DNA of 64,000 nucleotides from CAVTWH01 sp963850915. GTDB lineage: Bacteria > Actinomycetota > Actinomycetes > Mycobacteriales > Micromonosporaceae. The notes beneath the pieces were generated by a model, which did no database searches, had not been told where the DNA came from, and was given only the letters and a program-made list of their open reading frames with translations. The stretch covers positions 744,001 through 808,000 of the forward strand of contig CAWKND010000010.1 in the NCBI GenBank assembly GCA_963850915.1, given 5' to 3'. A program made the position numbers and the translations under genes. Below are positions 17,476-26,714 of the stretch, one piece after another (positions within the stretch are counted from its first letter, which is position 1; each line of letters begins with the position of its first letter).

Positions 17476-18222
17476 GGGAAGATCCTCCATTGAGCCGGTG
17501 ACGATCGTCCCGGGCTTGAGCGAGTACGACGAGCGCACGTGGATCGGCATCGAGTACCGCCGGGCGTACTCCACGCAGCGCAGCATGAGTACCTTCGCGC
17601 CACAGGCGGCCAGCTCGAGCATCTCCTCGTAGGTGATGGTCTCGATCCGCCGGGCGTTCGGCACGATCCGCGGGTCGGCGGTGAACACGCCGTCCACGTC
17701 CGTGTAGATCTCGCACACGTCGGCGTGCAGGGCGGCGGCGACCGCGACGGCCGTGGTGTCCGAGCCACCCCGGCCCAGCGTGGTGATGTCCTTGGTGTCC
17801 TGGGACACGCCCTGGAAACCGGCGACGATCGCGATGGCGCCCTCGTCGAGCGCGGTACGCAGGCGCCCCGGCGTGACATCGATGATGCGCGCCTTGCCGT
17901 GCGACGAGGTGGTGATCACACCCGCCTGCGAGCCGGTGTACGAGCGGGCCTCGTACCCGAGGTTGTGGATCGCCATCGCCAGCAGCGCCATCGAGATGCG
18001 CTCGCCCGCGGTGAGCAGCATGTCCAGTTCCCGGCCGGGCGGTACCGGGCTCACCTGGCCGGCCAGGTCGAGCAGCTCATCGGTGGTGTCACCCATCGCC
18101 GAGACGATCACCACCACGTCGTGCCCGGCCTTGCGGGTGTTCACGATCCGCTCGGCGACACGCTTGATGCGCTCGGCATTGGCGACTGACGAGCCGCCGT
18201 ACTTCTGCACCATCAACGCCAC
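16957..18222 (-). CDS. lysC: Aspartokinase, alpha subunit (full length)
   Basis: 421 residues. It phosphorylates aspartate, the committed step of the aspartate family. The N-terminal kinase domain opens with MVQKYGGSSVA and holds SAMGDTTDELL, the GRGGSDTTAVA loop and VFTADPRI. Two ACT domains (about 265-421) mediate feedback control by lysine and threonine in relatives. GTG 18222 has an ideal ribosome binding site (AGGAGG, 6 nt away); this adds residues V-A-L before MVQKYGG. In actinobacteria the gene also encodes a smaller beta subunit from an internal start, and that start is conserved here at 17475. It is followed at once by asd. Confidence 0.97.
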   Translation of the reverse strand: MALMVQKYGGSSVANAERIKRVAERIVNTRKAGHDVVVIVSAMGDTTDELLDLAGQVSPVPPGRELDMLLTAGERISMALLAMAIHNLGYEARSYTGSQAGVITTSSHGKARIIDVTPGRLRTALDEGAIAIVAGFQGVSQDTKDITTLGRGGSDTTAVAVAAALHADVCEIYTDVDGVFTADPRIVPNARRIETITYEEMLELAACGAKVLMLRCVEYARRYSMPIHVRSSYSLKPGTIVTGSMEDLPVEQALITGVAHDRSEAKITIVGVPDEPGMAARIFEIVASAETNLDMIVQNVSTEGTGRTDISFTLPKADGAAAMAVLAKAQEKVGFKTLLFDDHIGKVSLIGAGMRSHPGVAAKFFAAMADAGVNIEMISTSEIRVSVVCRDTDLDAAVRGVHDAFELGGDEQAVVYGGTGR

Positions 18223-18399
18223 CGAAACCTCCTGCTCGAACCGGGTCACCTCGCACCGACGCCGCCGGCTTCCAGGTCGCCCCGGCGGCGGGACGACCCG
18301 GCCCCCGACGGCGCCAAGTCTTGACAACGCCCCAGCGTACCGGCCTGCAAGACGCGCTGGGAGCGGCGATCCCAGCATCCGGCACCGACATGCCCGACA

Positions 18400-19230
18400 A
18401 TGGGCGGCGTGCCCCCGTCCGCCACCTTGGCCTCCCGCGCCCCGAACCCGGCCACCAACCGGGTCGTGAACCGGGCGGCGCTGGCGGCGCTCGCGATCGT
18501 CCTGGCCGCCGCCGCTGCCGGCTGTACCGGCACGCCACCCGACGTGGCGACCAGTCCGAGCGCGGCGCCCACCGGCTCGGCGGCACTGCAGCCGGACGAC
18601 GCGTGGGGCCAGCTCGCCGGCCGGGTGGCCGCCGCCCAGGACCGGCACTACGTGGCGAGCTACACGCAGACGGTCAAGGGTCGGCCGGTCAGTACGTTGA
18701 CAGTGACGATCGCCACCAACGGCGACTGGTCGGTGGTCGTACCGGGCGGAGCCCTCGGGGGGACAGCCACCGTGCTCCTCGCGCACACCGCGGCCGGTGT
18801 GTACCAGTGCCCGCTGCTGCCCACGCCCACCTGCCTGTCCGCCGGGGCCGCCCTGCCGGCCAAGAGCGATCCGCACTTCCAGCACCTGTTCACCGACTGG
18901 CTCGGGGTACTGCGCAACCGGCAGTCGGCGATCTCGGTGGACGCGGCTGCCCCGATCGCCGGCGCCCGGGGCAGCTGCTTCTCGGTCGAGCCGAACGCGG
19001 CGGGGCTGGCCGCGCCACTGGACGCCGGGATCTACTGCTTCGACGTGGACGGCACGCTGACCGCGGCCACCGTCGCGGCCGGTACGTTGCTGCTGGTGGG
19101 TACCCCCGCGCCGGCCCCGGCCGCGGTCACCCTGCCCGGCCCGATCGTCCCCGGCGCACTGCTCGGGACAGCCGCGCCACCACCGCCACCCAGCCCGACC
19201 GCCTCCGCCTCCCCCAGCCGTACCCCCTGA
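18400..19230 (+). CDS. Lipoprotein of unknown function
   Basis: 276 residues if ATG 18400 is used. A hydrophobic segment LAIVLAAAAAGC ends in a lipobox with Cys42, so the mature protein is lipid-anchored on the outer face of the membrane. GTG 18466 would give a more usual 19-residue signal, but no ribosome binding site supports either start. The mature part has paired cysteines (CPLLPTPTC, and SCFSVEP with GIYCFD), suggesting two disulfides, and ends in a Pro/Ala/Ser-rich tail. The fold resembles LppX/LprG-like mycobacterial lipoproteins only vaguely; no function is assigned. Confidence 0.75.
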   Translation: MGGVPPSATLASRAPNPATNRVVNRAALAALAIVLAAAAAGCTGTPPDVATSPSAAPTGSAALQPDDAWGQLAGRVAAAQDRHYVASYTQTVKGRPVSTLTVTIATNGDWSVVVPGGALGGTATVLLAHTAAGVYQCPLLPTPTCLSAGAALPAKSDPHFQHLFTDWLGVLRNRQSAISVDAAAPIAGARGSCFSVEPNAAGLAAPLDAGIYCFDVDGTLTAATVAAGTLLLVGTPAPAPAAVTLPGPIVPGALLGTAAPPPPPSPTASASPSRTP

Positions 19231-19238
19231 CCCCCGAG

Positions 19239-19269
19239 TTGCCAGAACCCGGCAGTCGGGGCGTAAGGT
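19239..19269 (+). promoter_or_regulatory. Probable promoter of the leuA leader
   Basis: TTGCCA (19239-19244) and TAAGGT (19264-19269) are 19 nt apart. Transcription would start about 7 nt after TAAGGT, at or just before the leader ATG 19280, so the leader peptide could be translated from a leaderless mRNA. The spacing is long, so confidence is moderate. Confidence 0.45.
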
Positions 19270-19279
19270 GGACGTCACT

Positions 19280-19348
19280 ATGTGGCAGGCGCTCCTTCTT
19301 CGTCGCCGCGGCGGGGCCTCTTCGGCCGGCACCCCGTCGCGGAGTTGA
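19280..19348 (+). CDS. leuA leader peptide (transcription attenuation)
   Basis: A 22-residue open frame, MWQALLLRRRGGASSAGTPSRS, ending 98 nt before leuA. Three consecutive leucine codons, CTC CTT CTT, include two rare CTT codons, followed by three arginines. Leader peptides with a run of Leu codons then Arg codons before leuA are known in actinobacteria and act by ribosome stalling when leucyl-tRNA is scarce. Downstream sequence can form short hairpins (CGGGAA/TTCCCG near 19366-19378), but the terminator/antiterminator pair was not resolved by eye. The peptide is seen; attenuation is inferred. Confidence 0.75.
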   Translation: MWQALLLRRRGGASSAGTPSRS

Positions 19349-19446
19349 CGCGCGCTCACGCCTGACGGGAACTTCCCGGAACGCCTCGGCTCGCCGCCGG
19401 TCATCTGACAGCCAGCTACCCAGCCCGCTTCCCTGATGACTGAGAG

Positions 19447-21213
19447 ATGAGCGAGACCATGTCTGTTGTGAGCAACCCGGCGTCCGGCAATCCGGCGTCC
19501 AATCCGTTCCGTACCCAGCAGGCCAGCCCCATGCCGTTCGGGCGCTACCAGCCCTACCAGCAACAGTTCACCGTCGACCTGCCCGACCGGCAGTGGCCCA
19601 CCCGCACCATCGACGTGGCGCCCCGGTGGTGCGCGGTCGACCTGCGCGACGGCAATCAGGCGCTGATCGATCCGATGTCCCCCGAGCGCAAGCGGCGCAT
19701 GTTCAACCTGCTGGTACGCATGGGATACAAGGAGATCGAGGTCGGCTTCCCGTCGGCCAGCCAGACCGACTTCGACTTCGTACGCCAGCTCATCGAGCAG
19801 GACCTGATCCCCGATGACGTGACGATCCAGGTGCTGACCCAGTGCCGGGAGCACCTGATCGAGCGCACCTACGAGTCGCTGCGCGGCGCCAAGCGGGCGA
19901 TCGTGCACTTCTACAACTCGACCTCGGTACTGCAGCGCCGGGTGGTCTTCGGGCTGGACAAGGACGGCATCACCGACATCGCCACGCAGGGCGCCCGGCT
20001 GTGCCAGAAGTACGCCGAGATCATCACGCCGGACACCGACATCTACTACGAGTACTCGCCGGAGTCCTACACCGGTACCGAGCTGGAGTACGCGCTGGAG
20101 GTGTGCTCGGCGGTCATCGACGTGATCGACCCGACGCCGGCCCGGCCACTGATCATCAACCTGCCGGCGACCGTGGAGATGGCCACCCCCAACGTCTACG
20201 CCGACTCGATCGAGTGGATGCACCGGCACCTGCCCCGCCGGGACAGCGTGGTACTGAGCCTGCACCCGCACAACGACCGGGGTACCGGAGTGGCCGCCGC
20301 CGAGCTGGGCGTACTGGCCGGTGCCGACCGGGTCGAGGGGTGCCTGTTCGGCAACGGCGAGCGCACCGGCAACGTCGACCTGGTTACCTTGGGGCTCAAC
20401 CTGTTCAGCCAGGGCGTCGACCCGCAGGTGGACTTCCGGGAGATCGACGAGATCCGGCGCACCGTGGAGTACTGCAACCAGCTGCCGGTGCACGAGCGCC
20501 ACCCGTACGCCGGCGATCTGGTCTTCACCGCGTTCTCCGGCTCGCACCAGGACGCCATCAACAAGGGGCTGTCTTTCCTGGAGTCCGACGCCGAGGTGGC
20601 CGGTACCCCGGTGGACGACTTCGCCTGGGGCGTACCGTACCTGCCGGTCGACCCGAAGGACCTGGGCCGCACGTACGAAGCGGTGATCCGGGTCAACTCG
20701 CAGTCCGGCAAGGGCGGCGTGGCCTACATCATGAAGTCCGAGCACCACCTGGAGCTGCCGCGCCGGCTGCAGATCGAGTTCTCCGGCGTCGTGCAGCGCT
20801 ACACCGACGGCGAGGGCGGCGAGGTCAGCCCGGAGCGGATGTACGAGATCTTCGCGGCCACCTACTTCACGCCGGAGCACCCGCGGGTCAACGTCTCCCG
20901 GTACGCCACCGCGACCGTGGACGGGAAGGTGGAACTCTCCGTCACGGCCACCGTGGACGGCGTGGAGCGCAGCCTCGACGGGGTCGGCAACGGCCCGATC
21001 GACGCGCTCTGCCACGCACTGTCCAATGTGGACGTACGGGTACGGGTGCTGGACTACGCCGAGCACGCGCTCTCCGCGGGCGGCGACGCGCAGGCCGCCG
21101 CGTACGTCGAGTGCGACGTGGACGGCGCCACCCGCTGGGGTGTCGGCGTGGACGCCAACATCGTCACCGCTTCACTGAAGGCCGTGGCGAGCGCCGTCAA
21201 CCGGCGCGACTGA
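19447..21213 (+). CDS. leuA: 2-isopropylmalate synthase
   Basis: 588 residues, the length of the long actinobacterial LeuA. It condenses acetyl-CoA with 2-oxoisovalerate, the first step of leucine synthesis. The TIM-barrel catalytic domain starts at APRWCAVDLRDGNQALIDPM (the metal-binding Asp follows the Arg) and includes LHPHNDRGTGVAAAELG with metal-binding histidines; the C-terminal regulatory LeuA dimer domain (about 440-588) ends at the leucine-binding region. ATG 19447 was used; ATG 19459 is possible. It is preceded by a Leu-rich leader peptide and followed by a strong hairpin at 21229-21263. Confidence 0.97.
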   Translation: MSETMSVVSNPASGNPASNPFRTQQASPMPFGRYQPYQQQFTVDLPDRQWPTRTIDVAPRWCAVDLRDGNQALIDPMSPERKRRMFNLLVRMGYKEIEVGFPSASQTDFDFVRQLIEQDLIPDDVTIQVLTQCREHLIERTYESLRGAKRAIVHFYNSTSVLQRRVVFGLDKDGITDIATQGARLCQKYAEIITPDTDIYYEYSPESYTGTELEYALEVCSAVIDVIDPTPARPLIINLPATVEMATPNVYADSIEWMHRHLPRRDSVVLSLHPHNDRGTGVAAAELGVLAGADRVEGCLFGNGERTGNVDLVTLGLNLFSQGVDPQVDFREIDEIRRTVEYCNQLPVHERHPYAGDLVFTAFSGSHQDAINKGLSFLESDAEVAGTPVDDFAWGVPYLPVDPKDLGRTYEAVIRVNSQSGKGGVAYIMKSEHHLELPRRLQIEFSGVVQRYTDGEGGEVSPERMYEIFAATYFTPEHPRVNVSRYATATVDGKVELSVTATVDGVERSLDGVGNGPIDALCHALSNVDVRVRVLDYAEHALSAGGDAQAAAYVECDVDGATRWGVGVDANIVTASLKAVASAVNRRD

Positions 21214-21228
21214 CCGCCCGGAACGTCA

Positions 21229-21263
21229 ACGGGCGCGGCTCCCCCTGGGGGTGCCGCGCCCGT
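21229..21263. terminator. Terminator between leuA and the convergent ABC permease gene
   Basis: An 11-bp stem (21229-21239 with 21253-21263, arm ACGGGCGCGGC), with an inner CCCCC/GGGGG stem and a one-base tip. It serves both converging genes. Confidence 0.75.
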
Positions 21264-21292
21264 CGCCGTCCCGTGGGTCGGTGCCGAGGTGC

Positions 21293-22884
21293 TCAGGCGG
21301 TCCGCAGCTCCTCGGGCGAGCTGCTGGCGCGCAGGAACAGCAGCCCGAGTCCGCTGGTCAGCACGGTGGCGCCCAGCGCCCACTCGGCGATCACACCCAG
21401 GTCCGACCACGGCACCGGGACCCGCTCGGTGAGCGCCGGCACATCCACGTAGACCATGTACTTCTCGTGTGTCGCGAGGTCCGGCGAGGCACAGGCGTCC
21501 GGCTGGTCGGCTGGGGGTACGCACTTGCCGAACTGGGACTCCGAGCTCGCCACGGTCGGCCCGCCGATGCCCCGACCCAGCGCCACCCCGGTGGCCAGGG
21601 CCAGCAGGATCGCGGGTACGGCGACGGCGAGGCTCTGCCACAGTACGGCCCGGCCGAGTACCGAACGGGGCACGCCGCTGGCGGTCAGGCTGGCCAGCGA
21701 GCGCCGCCGCTCCACGATCGAGTTGGCCACCGTGACCATCAGTCCCGCCGCCGCGATCACCGCGGCGACCAGCACGGCGTACCCGATCAGCTGCATGGCA
21801 CGCAGGTAGAAGTCGTCGTGCACGAAGTACCCGGGGTCGTCCGGGACGCCGGCGAGCCGGTCCAGCTCGCGCTGACCGCGGTCCTCCAGGAGTTGCTGCG
21901 CGCGGAACGACGAGGTCACCCAGGCCGCACCGGCGGCGAACAGGACGGCCGTCAGCAGCGCCGCCAGTGCCCGGCTACCCGACCAGGGATCCGACTGCAA
22001 CCGCCGGCCGGCGATCAGCGCGGCCGGTCGGCGCGCGTACCTGCCGAGCAGCCGGCCGACGTTGTACGCGATCCAGCCGGCGCCGGTGACCACCCCGAGA
22101 GCGGCGCACAGCCCGGCCACGAACAGCAGCAGCGGGAGTACCCACCACGCCGAGTCCGGCAGGGCGTGGCCGTGCCGACCGAGGTAGCGGCTGACCGGGT
22201 CCAGCGCGAGGAAGCTCAGCACGCCGATCGCGATCAGTACGCCCGGCCACGGCTTCGGCGAGCCGGTCCGTACCGTGCGGACCACGCCGAGTGGGGTGAC
22301 CGTCGCCCGGCGCAGCAGGAGCGCGGTGGCCAGCGTCGCGATCAGCGGCAGGCCGAGCACCACGGCGGCCAGTGCCCACCAGGGCGGGAGCACGTCGGTA
22401 GGTAGTGGCCGCAGGCCCTGCCGGTTCGGCGCGTCGAGCAGCCGCCGCCCGACGAGGTAGCCGAGCAGGCCCACGAGGGTACCCAGGAAAGTGGCCAGGC
22501 CCGACTCCGCCGCGGCGACCGACCGGCCCTGGCCCGGCGTGGCCCCGGCCAGCCGGATGGCGGCCAGCCGCCGGTCCCGGGCCGGCGCGCCGAGCCGGGC
22601 ACACTGCCCGACGAAGAGCAGCACCGGAATCGTCAACAGCACCAGCGCGAACGCGAGTCCCGGCCGCAGCCCCGCCTCGCGGAGCAGCCCGTTGGTGTAC
22701 GGGGCGTACGACTCGCCGCGGGTGCCGTCCTCCTGGAGCTCGCCGAGCGGCGCCCGGATCGACAGCACCGTTGCCGCGCACAGCAGCGCGAGGCAGCCGA
22801 GTACCGAGCCGACCGCGGTGAGCACGATGCGCATGGTGTCCGCGCGGGTACCGGCGACCGCGAGCCGGAGCAGCGTCCCCGGCC

Positions 22885-22888
<4 letters not shown>
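21293..22888 (-). CDS. FtsX/MacB-type ABC permease
   Basis: 531 residues with about ten membrane segments in two FtsX-like repeats: an N-terminal single segment, then blocks LAAIRLAGATPGQGRSVAAAESGLATFLGTL and ASLTASGVPRSVLGRAVLWQSLAVAVPAIL, the typical cytoplasmic FtsX motifs. A large external loop lies about residues 420-480 and contains two cysteines (KCVPPADQPDAC). It pairs with the ATPase encoded upstream, with which it overlaps by GTGA. Such systems use ATP to drive mechanical work in the envelope or export peptides and antibiotics. Controlled by PadR. Confidence 0.88.
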
Positions 22889-23609
<721 letters not shown>

Positions 23610-23613
<4 letters not shown>

Positions 23614-24146
23614 CCCGTGACTTCCCGGTGCAGGTCGGCGACCCGGTCCAGGGTGGTCTGCAGCCACCGCAGGTCGGCGTCGAGGTGGGCGATGGCGTAG
23701 TCGGCGGCGATCAGGTCGGCGAACCGGATCCCCGGGCCGGTCTTCAGCCGGGTGTACTCGCGCAGCCGCTCGGTGTGCGCGGCCCGCTGGGCGATGAGGT
23801 ACCCGCGGGCGCGCTGCTCCCCCGCGGCGAGCAGCGCGACCGTGACCTTGGTGAGCAGCGCGCTGGTGACGTGTGGTGCCGGCGGCTCCACTTCGCCGAG
23901 CCAGCTGTCCAGCACGCCCCGGCCGGGGGCGGTGATCTCGTAGGCGGTGCGATCCGGCCCGCCGTCGCGGTCCTGCCCGCTCGGGGTCACCAGACCGTCC
24001 CGCTCCAGCCGGCCGAGGGTGGCGTAGACCTGCCCGAAGGCGACCGGCTTGGCCTGCGGCATCCGCTGGTCGTGCGCGCGTTTGAGCTCGTACCCGTGCA
24101 GCGGGCCGGCGCACAGCAGGCCGAGGAGTACGTGGCTCGTGGACAT
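23610..24146 (-). CDS. PadR-family transcriptional regulator
   Basis: 178 residues. It begins STSHVLLGLLCAGPLHGYELK, the PadR winged-helix signature, with YATLGRLERDGLV as the recognition part; the C-terminal helical domain (residues about 95-178) drives dimerisation. PadR proteins repress genes for efflux systems until a ligand binds. ATG 24146 is the likely start (GTG 24155 would add three residues). The strong palindrome at 24149-24179 lies immediately upstream and should be its own operator, so it would control the whole operon. Confidence 0.92.
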
Positions 24147-24148
24147 GG

Positions 24149-24179
24149 CGCCCACTATTCACTGAATGAATAGTGGGCG
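24149..24179. promoter_or_regulatory. PadR operator palindrome
   Basis: A perfect inverted repeat with 13-bp arms (CGCCCACTATTCA, 24149-24161; its complement at 24167-24179) and a 5-nt centre. It touches the padR start codon. On the minus strand TTGACG (24183-24178) precedes TGAATA (24161-24156) by 16 nt, so the palindrome covers the promoter, and the transcript may be nearly leaderless. Confidence 0.75.
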
Positions 24180-24198
24180 TCAAGACCCGGACACGGTA

Positions 24199-24228
24199 CG
24201 GCCCCGGAGTCCTCGGACTCCGGGGCCG
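24199..24228 (-). terminator. Terminator after the GH6 gene
   Basis: A 14-bp near-perfect stem (24199-24212 with 24215-24228, arm CGGCCCCGGAGTCC), 17 nt after the GH6 stop and upstream of the PadR promoter. Confidence 0.75.
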
Positions 24229-24245
24229 CTTCTGGAACGGGACAG

Positions 24246-25475
24246 CTACAGGACGCCGGCCCAGTTGAAGGTCAGGCCGGGGCTGGCCAGGTTGGCCAGG
24301 TTCAGCGCCTGGGCGGGCCAGAAGACACCGGCCGCCGGGTCGGTGGCGCCGCCGTACTCCGGGTCCCCGGGGCCGGCGGTACCGCGCGTGCAGGAGCCGT
24401 CCGACTCGCCGGGTACCTTCACCCACAGGTACGCATCGACCAGTGCCACTCCGGTGCTGGCGGTCGGGCGTACCCCGACGCCCCGGGCCGGCGGGTTGCA
24501 CCAGTCCTGCGGGTCGGAGTAGACGCCGGCCGGTACGGTCCACGGGCCCTGACCGTTGCGGCTGGTGTCCAGTACGAAGTGGGTGAGCGTGGCGGTGGCC
24601 GGTACGTTCGCGGCGTACCAGCCGTCGGCGTCAGCGGCCGGCCAGTACTGGTTGGCGCACTGGTCACCGGTGGCGCCCGCGACGTTGTTCAGGTACCACA
24701 CGCACTTGGACACCATGGTGCCGTAGCGGACCAGCTCGGCGTTGCTCCGGTAGTTGGAGACGTTCAGGAAGAAGCCCTGCCCGCTCGCCAGTCCGGCGGC
24801 CAGCAGCCGGGACGCGATGTCCCCGACGGCGTGCCACGAGCTGTGCCCGGCGTCGAGGTACACGCTCGCCCTGGGCTGCTGCTCCAGCCGGTGCACCGCG
24901 TACGAGATCTCGGTGTTCCGGGCGGCCTGCTGGTCGGGGCTGCCACCACACTGGTCCGGGGAGAGCGCGATGCCGTCCGGCTCCAGGATCACCACTGCCT
25001 GCCCCGAGCCGATTCCCGTTGCCAGCCCGTCGATCCACGCCTCGTACTCGGCGGTGTTCGAGGCGCCGCCGGCCGAGTACTGCGAGCAGTCGCGGCCCGG
25101 GACGTTGTAGGCCACTACCACCGGTACCTGATGCTTGATCTTTGCCTTGGTCATCAGCGCGGCCGCGTCCTTGCGCACCTGGTCCGCGGTGGCACCGCCG
25201 TTGAACCACTGCCCGACCGGCCAGGAGGCCAGGTTGGCCATGGTCGCGGCGTCTTTGAGGTCGTGGGCTTTGAGGTAGGCCAGGGCCTGGGCGTAGGCCT
25301 CGTTCTGGTCGTCCACATAGAACTGGGTGTTGGCGGCCAGGGTGCGGCCGGTGCCGGGGCTCGCCGATGCGGCGACCGCCCCGGTCAGGGTGAGTGCGGC
25401 GGCCACGGTGGTGATCGCCGCACCGCGCAGGGCGCGGCGGCGAACCTTGGACAGCCGGACGGTGGACAGGGACAC
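24246..25475 (-). CDS. Secreted glycoside hydrolase family 6 cellulase
   Basis: 409 residues. A twin-arginine-free Sec signal (RRRALRGAAITTVAAALTLTGAVAASASP) is followed directly by the GH6 catalytic domain. GH6 motifs include VVAYNVPGRDCSQYSAGG with the catalytic-base region, AVVILEPDGIAL with the catalytic acid Asp, YLDAGHSSW, NVSNYR, and the C-terminal WVKVPGESDGSC. GH6 enzymes cut beta-1,4-glucan with inversion. There is no carbohydrate-binding module or linker, so it is a bare catalytic domain. GTG 25475 has the ribosome binding site GGAGGA. A promoter TTGACA-17-GTAACA lies at 25529-25557; no CebR-type operator was seen. Confidence 0.93.
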   Translation of the reverse strand: MSLSTVRLSKVRRRALRGAAITTVAAALTLTGAVAASASPGTGRTLAANTQFYVDDQNEAYAQALAYLKAHDLKDAATMANLASWPVGQWFNGGATADQVRKDAAALMTKAKIKHQVPVVVAYNVPGRDCSQYSAGGASNTAEYEAWIDGLATGIGSGQAVVILEPDGIALSPDQCGGSPDQQAARNTEISYAVHRLEQQPRASVYLDAGHSSWHAVGDIASRLLAAGLASGQGFFLNVSNYRSNAELVRYGTMVSKCVWYLNNVAGATGDQCANQYWPAADADGWYAANVPATATLTHFVLDTSRNGQGPWTVPAGVYSDPQDWCNPPARGVGVRPTASTGVALVDAYLWVKVPGESDGSCTRGTAGPGDPEYGGATDPAAGVFWPAQALNLANLASPGLTFNWAGVL

Positions 25476-25528
25476 GGGCTTCCTCCGGAGACGGATGGAG
25501 TACTGCTCAGCTGGGGTGCTGGTGCACG

Positions 25529-25557
25529 TGTTACGCCGGTGTTGCGGAGGGTGTCAA
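25529..25557 (-). promoter_or_regulatory. Promoter of the GH6 cellulase gene
   Basis: On the minus strand TTGACA (25557-25552) and GTAACA (25534-25529) are separated by 17 nt, about 54-80 nt upstream of the GTG start. Confidence 0.65.
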
Positions 25558-25695
25558 CGAAGTCCGGCAGCCCCCCTGACACGAAGGGTGGATCCCGTGA
25601 AACGCAAGAAAATGATCGGACAAAACGTCCGGCCAGCGTGGACCGACCGTCCTGTCGATTGGCGTCGGGGGTACCGGCCGGGCAAGGTAGACGTC

Positions 25696-26358
25696 GTGCC
25701 CCCCCGCCTGTTCCGCCGCGCGCTCGTCGCCGCCCTCGCCCTGACCGCCGCTCTGGCCCTCACCGCCTGCAATCCAGCCGTCGTCGGCTCGACCGACTCC
25801 GGTGCGAGTGGCGCCGCGGCCGGCAACGCCGGTGACGCGCAGGCGCAGCTCGACGGGCTCACCGTGGCGACCGGGGGGTCGATGACCGGCTACAGCCGCG
25901 ACCGGTTCCCACACTGGATCAGCCAAGGTGGCGGCTGCGACACCCGGGACGTGGTCCTCAAGCGCCAGGGACAGGCGGTCAAGGCCACCAGCGACTGCAA
26001 GATCACCAGCGGTACCTGGCTGAGCCCGTACAACAACGTGAGCTACACCGATCCACAGAAGCTGGACATCGACCACCTGGTACCGCTCGCCGCCGCGTGG
26101 CGCGCCGGGGCCAACAAGTGGACCGACGACCAGCGCCAGGACTTCGCCAACGACCTGACCCGACCGCAGCTCTACGCGGCCGACCTGAGCGACAACCGGT
26201 CCAAGGGCGACCAGGACCCGTCCACCTGGAAGCCGCCGTACCAGGGCTTCTGGTGCACGTACGCGGTCTCCTGGATCACCGTGAAGAGTTACTACAAGCT
26301 CACCGTGACCAGCGCCGAGAAGGCCGCCCTGCAGGTCATGCTGGGCAAGTGTTCATGA
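25696..26358 (+). CDS. Secreted HNH-type nuclease (DUF1524/GmrSD-like), probable lipoprotein
   Basis: 220 residues from GTG 25696, which gives a compact signal RRALVAALALTAALALTAC with a lipobox Cys25; longer in-frame starts exist but put the signal too far inside. The mature protein has the DUF1524 HNH motif LDIDHLVPLAAAWRAGA, with the catalytic histidine, and the downstream TRPQLYAADLSDNRSKGDQDPSTW block that completes the metal site. Two cysteine pairs (CDTRDV/DCKITS and WCTY/GKC) suggest disulfides outside the cell. Such secreted nucleases are common in actinobacteria, for DNA scavenging or competition. The stop overlaps the next small gene (ATGA). Confidence 0.88.
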   Translation: MPPRLFRRALVAALALTAALALTACNPAVVGSTDSGASGAAAGNAGDAQAQLDGLTVATGGSMTGYSRDRFPHWISQGGGCDTRDVVLKRQGQAVKATSDCKITSGTWLSPYNNVSYTDPQKLDIDHLVPLAAAWRAGANKWTDDQRQDFANDLTRPQLYAADLSDNRSKGDQDPSTWKPPYQGFWCTYAVSWITVKSYYKLTVTSAEKAALQVMLGKCS

Positions 26359-26633
26359 CCGACGGCTGCGACCCGGCGCCCGCGCGCACCACCGACATCA
26401 CCGCGCCACCCGGTGGGGTGATGACCGACGAGGTCGGCGTGATCACCGGCGATCTCACGCTGCGCACCGAGATCGACGCGGCGCTGGCGGTAACCCTGCG
26501 GGTGCAGTACAAGGACGCGGCCGAGTGGTACGTGGTCACCGGCGGGCGGCTGACGCTGCACGATCCGGCGGACCTGGACGCGGTACACGCGCTCGCGGTC
26601 GCTTTGCTGGACCGCCCCGTCCCCACTGAGTAG
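26355..26633 (+). CDS. Small conserved-looking protein, 92 residues
   Basis: The ATG overlaps the nuclease stop, indicating translational coupling. The sequence is soluble and acidic: LTLRTEIDAALAVTLRVQYKDAAEWYVVTGGRLTLHDPADLDAVHALAVALL looks like one beta-rich unit followed by a helix. It has no signal peptide. An immunity role for the nuclease is possible from the coupling, but the nuclease is exported, and no homologue was recognised. Confidence 0.65.
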   Translation: MTDGCDPAPARTTDITAPPGGVMTDEVGVITGDLTLRTEIDAALAVTLRVQYKDAAEWYVVTGGRLTLHDPADLDAVHALAVALLDRPVPTE

Positions 26634-26713
26634 GCCGGGTAGGCCGGCTCGACTCGCTCGACTCGCTCGGCCGGGTAGGCCGGGCGGGCCGGGCGGGCGG
26701 GCGGGCGGTGAAA
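26634..26713. repeat. GC-rich low-complexity repeat tract
   Basis: Copies of TAGGCCGGG (three), CTCGACTCG-type units (three in a row) and a GGGC run follow each other between the convergent small gene and the SIS gene. The tract can fold into a long imperfect hairpin (CCGGC with GCCGG arms) and probably serves as a terminator. Confidence 0.6.
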
Positions 26714-26714
26714 G

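Noticed and set aside
16957..21066. A very long open frame on the minus strand running from lysC through leuA
   Set aside because: Only its last 421 codons are lysC. The rest is the antisense of leuA and a lipoprotein gene and has no protein-like character; high G+C makes long chance frames common.
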